Shown here: positions 6,584 through 11,916 of the stretch, piece after piece
Position numbering within the stretch: the first letter of the stretch is position 1
How the letters are laid out: each line of letters opens with the position of its first letter
NCBI GenBank assembly: GCA_031258035.1
Contig: JAIRNL010000129.1
Coordinates: forward strand, 1 to 15,053
Direction: 5' to 3'
Source of the DNA: Azoarcus sp.
GTDB taxonomy: Bacteria; Pseudomonadota; Gammaproteobacteria; Burkholderiales; Rhodocyclaceae
Length of the DNA stretch: 15,053 bases
Translations under genes and position numbers: made by a program
The notes under the pieces: model-generated
What the model was told of the DNA's origin: nothing
The model's database searches: none
Seen by the model: the letters and a program-made list of their open reading frames with translations, nothing else

Positions 6584-8074
6584 ATGATCGGAATACTTGC
6601 GGCCGGCCTTGCCAGCTTCGCCATCGTTACCCAGGATCAAACGCCCCTGCGCGCCGCGCCATACGAGAATGCCGCCCGCCATGCCGTGCTCACGCAGGGC
6701 GACAGCCTGGAAGTGCGCGGCGCGAAAGGGGACTATCTCCAGGTCTACGATCATCACCGCGAGCGCGCCGGCTACATCCGCGTCACGCAGGCCGGCCTGT
6801 ACGATCTCAAACCCGGGGATGCGCCGCGTTTGCGGGCCGTGCTCGAATTCCTCAAGGATCAGCCCAACCAGGAGGCGCTGGGCATCGGCCACGCCGCCGC
6901 TTTTTTCAAGGCCGCGCCGGCCGAGGCGATCGACGCCGGCGCGTTCGAGGCGCTCGGCGAGATGGCCGGGCGCCTCGCCTGGCGCGCTTCGCGCCTGTCC
7001 GGGGCGGACAACGAGAAATCGCGGACGGTCTCGGCGCATCTTGAGGCCGCCGCCCGCTACGGGGTGAAGTTCTACAGCGTCGAACGCCACGAAAAAGTCA
7101 CCCTTTGCTACGACGGCGACGCCTGGCGGCGCCTGCTGGCTCTGCCATCCACTCCGGCGCAGAAATCGCGCGCGGCGCTTGCGCTCACGCGCCACGATTG
7201 CGTCGCCCCGACGCTGTCTGCCACCGAACGGCTCGACGCCGATCGCCGCCGCGCCGAAATCCTCGAAAGCGCCCTGGAAGACGGCGCCCGCCGCGGCGGC
7301 CTGCCCGCGCACCTCGAAAACCGGCTCAAGATTCGCGCCGCCGGCGTATGGGCGGGCCTCGCCCACCGCCTCGCGCAACGCCCGGACAGCGACCCGGCGG
7401 CCGTGCTCGCCGCCGGCCAGCAGGCCGAAACCCGTCTCGCCGGCGTCGACAAGAATGCTTTCGCGGACGGCGACCGCGGGGCGTGGAACGAAGCCGCCAT
7501 CCGCGTCGGCGCCTCGCGCTGGGCGGCGCGGCCGCAGACGCTCGCCCAGGCCATGCCGGGACGCCCCGGCATCCGGCTCGTCGCCAGCGACAAGCCGGGG
7601 CAGACCTGCGTCCAGGTCGTCGCGGCGCGGGCCGCCACCGCCCAGGCCCCGCGCCCCGCGACGATCGCGCCGGAGAAGCCTTTGACACAATGCACTTACG
7701 GTCGGGTGTGGACATCCTCGCTGACCGTCAGCCAGGACGGCAAGCTCATGACGCTGGCTGTGCAGCCGCTCGAAGACTGGCGCGAACTCTGGGTATTCCG
7801 GCAAGAACGGGGCGGCTGGCTGCTCGACATCGTGCCGCCCGCCGCCGACAGGCCCGAAACCGGCTACGTCGAATTCGCCGGCTGGGTGCCGGGCAACAAA
7901 CAATTTCTGGTCGCGCGCGAGACGGTAGTCGACGGGCGCAGCAAGACGAGCTTCGAGCTATGGGATCGCGCCACGCTGCAAGTCGAACGCAGCGCCGACA
8001 AACCCGGCAACCTGAGCGCGTTCTACCGGTGGCAGGACGCGACATGGAAAAGCGGCACGGTGGCGATACGCTGA
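6584..8074 (+). CDS. Uncharacterised exported protein with N-terminal SH3-like segment
   Basis: 496 residues; I do not recognise the family as a whole. Residues 1-15 are hydrophobic, resembling a short signal peptide or anchor but without an N-terminal positive charge. Residues about 15-68 resemble a bacterial SH3 domain (LRAAPYENA, a turn at GDSLEVRGAKGDYLQV, then RAGYIRV). A helical middle follows (about 80-320). The C-terminal part (about 375-490) has strand-rich repeats such as VSQDGKLMTLAVQ, FAGWVPGNKQFLVARET and FELWDRATLQVE, reminiscent of WD40/TolB-like propeller blades but too few for a full propeller. Four cysteines (175, 206, 342, 370) could form disulfides if the protein is periplasmic. 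GGAGGG 7 bases before the ATG overlaps the end of the SPFH gene, so the two are co-translated neighbours and may work together. The function is unknown. Confidence 0.8.
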   Translation: MIGILAAGLASFAIVTQDQTPLRAAPYENAARHAVLTQGDSLEVRGAKGDYLQVYDHHRERAGYIRVTQAGLYDLKPGDAPRLRAVLEFLKDQPNQEALGIGHAAAFFKAAPAEAIDAGAFEALGEMAGRLAWRASRLSGADNEKSRTVSAHLEAAARYGVKFYSVERHEKVTLCYDGDAWRRLLALPSTPAQKSRAALALTRHDCVAPTLSATERLDADRRRAEILESALEDGARRGGLPAHLENRLKIRAAGVWAGLAHRLAQRPDSDPAAVLAAGQQAETRLAGVDKNAFADGDRGAWNEAAIRVGASRWAARPQTLAQAMPGRPGIRLVASDKPGQTCVQVVAARAATAQAPRPATIAPEKPLTQCTYGRVWTSSLTVSQDGKLMTLAVQPLEDWRELWVFRQERGGWLLDIVPPAADRPETGYVEFAGWVPGNKQFLVARETVVDGRSKTSFELWDRATLQVERSADKPGNLSAFYRWQDATWKSGTVAIR

Positions 8075-8110
8075 AAAAAAGGCGGCGCGGCGGCGCTAAG
8101 ACTGCGCCGC
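8074..8110 (-). terminator. Probable intrinsic terminator after hemL
   Basis: Read on the minus strand, GCGGCGC (8110-8104, last codons of hemL) can pair with GCGCCGC (8088-8082). One C and seven T follow (8080-8074). A second copy of the same 3' arm at 8096-8090 offers an alternative, shorter loop. The stem plus T-run is a standard intrinsic terminator. The T-run overlaps the stop codon of the converging SH3-like gene, so the two gene ends are packed together. Confidence 0.6.
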
Positions 8111-9379
8111 GAACACTTCCCGCGCCGCCGCCACCGTGGCGTCGATCTCGGCCTCGCCATGCGCGGCCGACACGAAGCCGGCCTCGAACGCCGAGGGCGC
8201 GAAATAATGCCCTTTGGCCAACATGGCATGGAAAAAGCGGTTGAACCGTTCACGATCCATGGCCATGACTTCATCGAACGAGGCCGGCGGTCGTGCGCTG
8301 AAATACAGCCCGAACATGCCGCCCACCGCGTCGGCGGAAAACACCGCCCCGGCGGCGCGGGCCGCCGACGCGATGCCGTCGGTCAGACGCCGCGCGCGCG
8401 CGGCGAGCGTGTCGTAGAAGTCCGGCGCGCGCGTCAGCTTCAGCGAGGCCAACCCGGCGGCCACCGCCACTGGACTGCCGGAGAGCGTGCCGGCCTGATA
8501 GACCGGGCCGAGCGGGGCGATTTTCTCCATGATGTCGCGCCGGCCGCCAAAAGCGCCCACCGGCATGCCGCCGCCGATGACCTTGCCCAGCGTGACGAGG
8601 TCGGGAACGATGCCGAACAGCCCCTGCGCGCCTTGCGGGCCGACGCGGAAACCGGTCATCACTTCGTCGAAGATCAGCAGCGCGCCGTACTGCGTGCACA
8701 GACGCCGCAATCCTTCCAGAAAACCGGGGCGGGGCCGCACCATGTTCATGTTGCCGGCCACAGGTTCGACGATGATGGCGGCGATCCCGTCGCCGCGCGC
8801 CTTGAACGTGGCCTCGACCCGGTCGAGATCGTTGTAGTCGAGCACGATGGTATGGCGGGCGAAATCCGCCGGCACGCCCGCCGAGGACGGATTGCCGAAA
8901 GTCAGCATGCCGGAGCCGGCCTTCACCAGCAGGCTGTCAGCGTGGCCGTGGTAGCAACCCTCGAACTTGACGATGGCATCTCGCCCGGTATGCCCGCGAG
9001 CCAGCCGGATGGCGCTCATCGTCGCCTCGGTGCCGGAACTGACGAGCCGCACCATTTCCAGCGCCGGCAGCAGTTCGCACAGCAAGCCGGCCATCTCGAC
9101 CTCGGCGGCCGTCGGCGCGCCAAAGGAGAGTCCCTTGAGCGCGGCGGCGCGCACCGCCTCGACGATCGCGGGGTGGGCGTGCCCGGCGATCGCCGGCCCC
9201 CAGGAGCCGACGTAGTCGATATAGGCGCGCCCTTCGGCGTCCCACACCCGCGCGCCCTCGGCGCGCTCGATGAAGCATGGCGTGCCGCCGACCGAGCGGA
9301 AAGCGCGCACGGGGGAATTGACGCCACCGGGGATGTGTTGCCGTGCCTGGGCAAAAAGGGCTTCGTTGCGCTTGCTCAT
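8096..9379 (-). CDS. hemL: Glutamate-1-semialdehyde 2,1-aminomutase HemL
   Basis: Cytoplasmic pyridoxal-phosphate enzyme that converts glutamate-1-semialdehyde to 5-aminolevulinate, the second step of the C5 route to heme and other tetrapyrroles. At 427 residues it has normal family length and near full-length conservation: the PGGVNSPVRAF start, SSGTEATMSAIRLAR at 114-128, CYHGHADSLLVKAGSG, the cofactor-contact FDEVMTGFR (237-245), and the Schiff-base Lys266 in TLGKVIGGGMPVGAFGG. The ATG at 9379 fits the family start (MSKRNEALFAQA). It has only a distant GGAG, which sits inside the odd palindrome GGAGTGACTCC (9384-9394). It lies 236 bases downstream of thiE on the same strand; an AT-rich patch in that gap may carry its own promoter. 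Very secure. Confidence 0.98.
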   Translation of the reverse strand: MSKRNEALFAQARQHIPGGVNSPVRAFRSVGGTPCFIERAEGARVWDAEGRAYIDYVGSWGPAIAGHAHPAIVEAVRAAALKGLSFGAPTAAEVEMAGLLCELLPALEMVRLVSSGTEATMSAIRLARGHTGRDAIVKFEGCYHGHADSLLVKAGSGMLTFGNPSSAGVPADFARHTIVLDYNDLDRVEATFKARGDGIAAIIVEPVAGNMNMVRPRPGFLEGLRRLCTQYGALLIFDEVMTGFRVGPQGAQGLFGIVPDLVTLGKVIGGGMPVGAFGGRRDIMEKIAPLGPVYQAGTLSGSPVAVAAGLASLKLTRAPDFYDTLAARARRLTDGIASAARAAGAVFSADAVGGMFGLYFSARPPASFDEVMAMDRERFNRFFHAMLAKGHYFAPSAFEAGFVSAAHGEAEIDATVAAAREVFAAQS

Positions 9380-9527
9380 CGTGGGAGTGACTCCGTTCGC
9401 GTTCGGCCATCCAGGCAGGCCGGACAGCCCAAAGGCCGGGATTGTCGCCCGCGAAGCCGGATCGCCGCAACCGCCCGCCGCCCGCCGTCCCGCCCTCGAC
9501 TTTCATATGATTGCGCAAATCGCCTCT

Positions 9528-9540
9528 CGCTATATATATG
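9528..9540 (-). promoter_or_regulatory. Candidate -10 region for hemL in an AT-rich patch
   Basis: TATATATAT at 9531-9539 is the only strongly AT-rich run in the 236-base gap between thiE and hemL, about 150 bases upstream of the hemL start. It could be a -10 element for a hemL promoter. I could not find a convincing -35 at the right spacing, so this is tentative. No terminator is visible behind thiE, so read-through into hemL is also possible. Nothing else was recognised in 9380-9615. Confidence 0.25.
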
Positions 9541-9615
9541 AACGCTTCCCGGAACAGCCCTGCCTGCTTCATCTCCACGCCAGCCAGGTCTACAGGATGA
9601 AACAGAACAGATCAT

Positions 9616-10290
9616 TTATTCCCCGCACGATCCGCCGCGATTGTTCCATCCGCGTAACAACTCTTGATAAGCCCGCGCCCGCGCGCCGGGATCGGGCGCG
9701 TCGAAAACATCGGAAATCACCGCCACGAGATCGGCGCCCGCCGCGACGAGCGCGCCGGCGTTTTCGAGCGTGATGCCGCCGATGGCCGCCACCGCCGCCT
9801 TCAACTCCCGCCGCGCCCGGCCAAGCAGGGCAAGCGACGCCCGCGACGCCGCCGGCTTGGTGGGCGAGGCGAACATCGCGCCGAAAGCGACGTAATCGGC
9901 CCCTGCCGCCTCGCCCGCCACGGCCCGCGCCCACTGGTTATAGCACGACACGCCGAGAATCCGCCCTGGCCCCAGCGCATCGAGCGCGCGCCGCGCCGCC
10001 GCCGCATCGCCATCGTCGCGCCCGAGGTGGACGCCATCGGCGGCGATTTCGATGGCGAGAGCCAGATCGTCGTTGACGAGCATCGGCACCCCGGCGGCGC
10101 GGCACAAAACCAGGAGGGACGCCGCCTGTTCGCGCCGCAGCGCCGCTGGGGCGAATTTGTTGCGATATTGCAGCAAGACCGGGCGGGCGGCGAGCACGCG
10201 GGCGACTTTGGCCAGCAGGCGCGCGGTTTCCGGCTCGTCCGGCGTCACCACATATAGGCCACGCCCGCGCGAAAGCATGGACTCATTCAT
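9616..10290 (-). CDS. thiE: Thiamine phosphate synthase ThiE
   Basis: Cytoplasmic TIM-barrel enzyme that joins the pyrimidine (HMP-PP) and thiazole phosphate moieties to make thiamine monophosphate. The 224-residue protein carries the expected motifs in order: LQYRNK (40-45), LVNDD (71-75), ADGVHLGRDD (84-93), GVSCYN (113-118), the GAMFASPTKP phosphate loop (137-146), IGGIT (170-174) and ADLVAVIS (186-193). Its length is typical. The ATG at 10290 is the furthest usable start and has only a weak purine-rich ribosome site; Met5 is a possible alternative. It is first in a minus-strand pair with hemL and diverges from pilG. No thiD or other thiamine gene lies within the window. Confidence 0.96.
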   Translation of the reverse strand: MNESMLSRGRGLYVVTPDEPETARLLAKVARVLAARPVLLQYRNKFAPAALRREQAASLLVLCRAAGVPMLVNDDLALAIEIAADGVHLGRDDGDAAAARRALDALGPGRILGVSCYNQWARAVAGEAAGADYVAFGAMFASPTKPAASRASLALLGRARRELKAAVAAIGGITLENAGALVAAGADLVAVISDVFDAPDPGARARAYQELLRGWNNRGGSCGE

Positions 10291-10321
10291 TTCTTTTTCG
10301 TCTTATCCATATCGTCCCCAA

Positions 10322-10351
10322 TTGGCACCGTGAAAAACAAAACCATATGAC
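10322..10351 (+). promoter_or_regulatory. Weak sigma-70-like promoter candidate upstream of the pil operon
   Basis: TTGGCA (10322-10327) and TATGAC (10346-10351) are separated by 18 bases and match the -35 and -10 consensus at 5 of 6 and 4 of 6 positions. The site lies in the thiE-pilG divergent gap, about 165 bases before the pilG start. It conflicts with the terminator-like hairpin at 10352-10381, because transcription would begin inside that hairpin. Tentative. Confidence 0.2.
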
Positions 10352-10381
10352 AGCGCCGGCATCGCCGCGACCGGCGTTTTT
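10352..10381 (+). terminator. Terminator-like hairpin in the thiE-pilG intergenic region
   Basis: CGCCGG (10354-10359) and CCGGCG (10371-10376) pair perfectly around an 11-base loop. Flanking A-U and G-U pairs can extend the stem, and five T follow (10377-10381). This has the form of a plus-strand intrinsic terminator, yet no plus-strand gene ends here. It could stop antisense transcripts crossing thiE, or act as an attenuator in a long pil operon leader. It could also be coincidental in GC-rich DNA. Confidence 0.35.
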
Positions 10382-10439
10382 GGGGATGGCGGTATTCCTG
10401 CCACGCCGAGAACTTTATCCCTGTATCAGTGCCCGCCTT

Positions 10440-10456
10440 TTGCGGTATCCTTGCGG
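10440..10456 (+). promoter_or_regulatory. TTGCGG direct repeat upstream of pilG
   Basis: TTGCGG occurs at 10440-10445 and 10451-10456, exactly 11 bases apart (one helical turn), 61 bases before the pilG start. Such phasing is typical of paired activator half-sites. Only two short copies are present, so the regulatory reading is tentative. Confidence 0.25.
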
Positions 10457-10473
10457 ATGACTGTAACAATTTC

Positions 10474-10499
10474 GACGTCGGCGTCGCTGACGCCGCGTC
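10474..10499 (+). other. 11-bp bulged hairpin directly before the pilG ribosome site
   Basis: GACG (10474-10477) plus CGGCGTC (10479-10485) pair fully with GACGCCG (10489-10495) plus CGTC (10496-10499). The loop is 3 bases (GCT) and one T is bulged at 10478. The stem ends 3 bases before the pilG Shine-Dalgarno GGAGG, so it should form in the mRNA leader and could modulate ribosome loading or bind a regulator. The structure is seen directly; the role is inferred. Confidence 0.5.
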
Positions 10500-10502
10500 T
10501 CT

Positions 10503-10507
10503 GGAGG
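10503..10507 (+). promoter_or_regulatory. Ribosome binding site of pilG
   Basis: GGAGG lies 9 bases before the ATG at 10517, a strong match that fixes the pilG start. An upstream in-frame TTG at 10451 would add 22 residues with no receiver-domain similarity, and its reading would pass through the leader hairpin. Confidence 0.65.
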
Positions 10508-10516
10508 ACGCAGTGC

Positions 10517-10903
10517 ATGGATCTGAGCGGACTGAAGGTGATGGTCATTGATGACAGTAACACCATCCGTCGCAGCGCCGAGATATTTCTCAGCCAGGTG
10601 GGGTGCCACGTACTACTGGCTGAAGACGGGTTCGACGCCCTGGCTAAGATCACCGATCACCGTCCGGATGTCATCTTCGTCGACATCATGATGCCACGCC
10701 TGGACGGCTATCAGACTTGCGCCCTCATCAAGAAAAACCCCAGACTGGCGACGACACCAGTGATCATGCTCTCCTCCAAGGACGGACTTTTCGACCGCGC
10801 CCGCGGTCGAATGGTGGGTTCCGACGAGTATCTCACCAAGCCTTTCACGAAAGACAGCCTGATCAAAGCCGTCTCCGAACACAGCGGCAATCATCCACGC
10901 TGA
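10517..10903 (+). CDS. pilG: Twitching motility response regulator PilG
   Basis: 128-residue single-domain CheY-like regulator of the type IV pilus chemosensory (Pil-Chp) pathway. It receives phosphate from PilL and, in characterised systems, promotes pilus extension. The receiver residues are complete: Asp12-Asp13 in VIDDSNTIRRSAE, phospho-acceptor Asp56 in VDIMMPRLDGYQTC, Ser86/Ser87, and Lys108-Pro109 in YLTKPFTKDSL. The IDDSNTIRRSAEIFL start and GYQTCALIKKNP region are typical of PilG rather than other CheY proteins. It heads a plus-strand operon with pilH 35 bases on. It may be controlled by the structured leader upstream. The divergent neighbour is thiE. Confidence 0.95.
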   Translation: MDLSGLKVMVIDDSNTIRRSAEIFLSQVGCHVLLAEDGFDALAKITDHRPDVIFVDIMMPRLDGYQTCALIKKNPRLATTPVIMLSSKDGLFDRARGRMVGSDEYLTKPFTKDSLIKAVSEHSGNHPR

Positions 10904-10938
10904 AAACTATTCGCAATATTCGATGGAAAGTTCCAACG

Positions 10939-11304
10939 ATGCCAATCAAAAAAGTACTCATAGTCGATGATTCGCCCACCGAGCGGCTGGCGCTGACCGA
11001 AGTCCTTTCCCGTGGCGGCTATCAGGTCGTCACGGCGGAAAACGGCGAGGACGCCATCAGCAAAAGCCGCAGCGAATTACCCGACCTGATCCTGATGGAT
11101 GTCGTCATGCCCGGCATGAATGGCTATCAGGCGACCCGCACGATTTCGCGCTGGGAAACCACGCGCGGCATTCCGATCATCATGTGCACCAGCAAAGGGC
11201 TCGAAACCGACAAGATCTGGGGTATGCGCCAGGGCGCATACGACTACATCGTGAAGCCCCTCGACTACACCGCCCTGCTCGCGCGCATCAAGAACATCGG
11301 TTAA
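10939..11304 (+). CDS. pilH: Twitching motility response regulator PilH
   Basis: 121-residue single-domain CheY-like regulator, second in the operon. In studied Pil-Chp systems PilH counterbalances PilG, favouring retraction or acting as a phosphate sink. Receiver residues are present: Asp10-Asp11 in IVDDSPTERLAL, phospho-acceptor Asp54 in LMDVVMPGMNGYQATR, Thr84, and Lys106-Pro107 in YDYIVKPLDY. The length equals the usual family length. The ATG at 10939 was chosen because the fold begins with MPIKKVLIVDD and GGAAAG lies 8 bases upstream. The longer in-frame extension overlaps pilG and has no receiver similarity. pilI begins 6 bases after its stop. Confidence 0.95.
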   Translation: MPIKKVLIVDDSPTERLALTEVLSRGGYQVVTAENGEDAISKSRSELPDLILMDVVMPGMNGYQATRTISRWETTRGIPIIMCTSKGLETDKIWGMRQGAYDYIVKPLDYTALLARIKNIG

Positions 11305-11310
11305 GCATAT

Positions 11311-11826
11311 ATGTCCAAGCGGATCAGCCTGCGCCAGTTCCAGGAAAACCTCGCCCGCCGTCTGGCTGAGTCCCAGAGCGACGAACGCCGGGGGCTGCTC
11401 GGCGTGCTGGCTGGCCACGAACACTGTTTGCTCAGTCTGCCCGAGGCCGGCGAAATCATGACGCCGCCCGCGCTGGCGCCGGTGCCGCTCACGCACGAAT
11501 GGTATCGCGGCCTGGTGAACGTGCGCGGCGTGCTCTACAGCGTCGTCGACCTGTCGCGCTTCCACGACGGCCCCGCCATTTCCTCGCCCGGCGCGCAATG
11601 CCGCCTGCTGCTGGTCGGCACCCGCCAAGGCGTGCATAGCGCCATCCTGGTCTCGCGCGTCCTGGGACTGCGCAACGAGGAAGACTTTGAACCCGACGCG
11701 GGCGCGGACGATCCGCGCCCCTGGGTCAGCGCGCACCTGCGGGATGCGAACAACCAGCCTTGGCTGCGCCTCGACGTGCCGCAGCTTCTGGCCAATAGCG
11801 TTTTCCTCGATGCCGGAGTCAGTTAA
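11311..11826 (+). CDS. pilI: CheW-like adaptor PilI
   Basis: 171-residue CheW-domain protein that should link the receptor PilJ to the kinase PilL at the inner membrane face. After a helical start (SLRQFQENLARRLAES), the CheW fold is visible from about residue 28: CLLSLPEAGEIM, VPLTHEWYRGLVNVRGVLYSVVDLSRF (about 58-85), CRLLLVGTRQGVHSAILVSRVLGL, and a C-terminal strand with WLRLDVPQLL. The Asn-Val-Arg-Gly segment is the common CheW signature. Spacing to pilH is 6 bases. The ribosome site is weak, so translational coupling to pilH is likely. A 90-base gap to pilJ holds nothing I can identify. Confidence 0.94.
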   Translation: MSKRISLRQFQENLARRLAESQSDERRGLLGVLAGHEHCLLSLPEAGEIMTPPALAPVPLTHEWYRGLVNVRGVLYSVVDLSRFHDGPAISSPGAQCRLLLVGTRQGVHSAILVSRVLGLRNEEDFEPDAGADDPRPWVSAHLRDANNQPWLRLDVPQLLANSVFLDAGVS

Positions 11827-11916
11827 GGGGCACGGCACCATCCCTTCCATAGAATTTGAACTTTCCCAATCCCTCACCAAAATCGGCGAGTCGGCAACTG
11901 CGGCGGAGCAAGGCAA

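Noticed and set aside
5810..7903. A 697-codon open frame on the minus strand opposite the SPFH and SH3-like genes
   Set aside because: It has no recognisable domain, and the plus strand has a clear SPFH domain and good ribosome sites. High G+C codon bias leaves the opposite strand open.
8159..9541. A 460-codon plus-strand frame opposite hemL
   Set aside because: HemL is conserved over its full length on the minus strand, so this is a shadow.
10323..10338. A possible sigma-54 promoter starting TGGCAC upstream of pilG
   Set aside because: The -24-like half is present but the required GC of the -12 element is replaced by an A-run.
10347..10460. A 37-codon plus-strand frame in the thiE-pilG gap, considered as a rubredoxin or leader peptide
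   Set aside because: It has no CxxC rubredoxin motif and no ribosome site before its ATG.
10287..10469. A 60-codon minus-strand frame containing a CxxC motif (CRRC)
   Set aside because: It is Arg/Lys-rich with no fold signature and one isolated CxxC. It overlaps the start of thiE and the pilG leader.
11077..11916. A 279-codon minus-strand frame opposite pilH and pilI
   Set aside because: There is no domain and no ribosome site, and it overlaps two well-supported genes.
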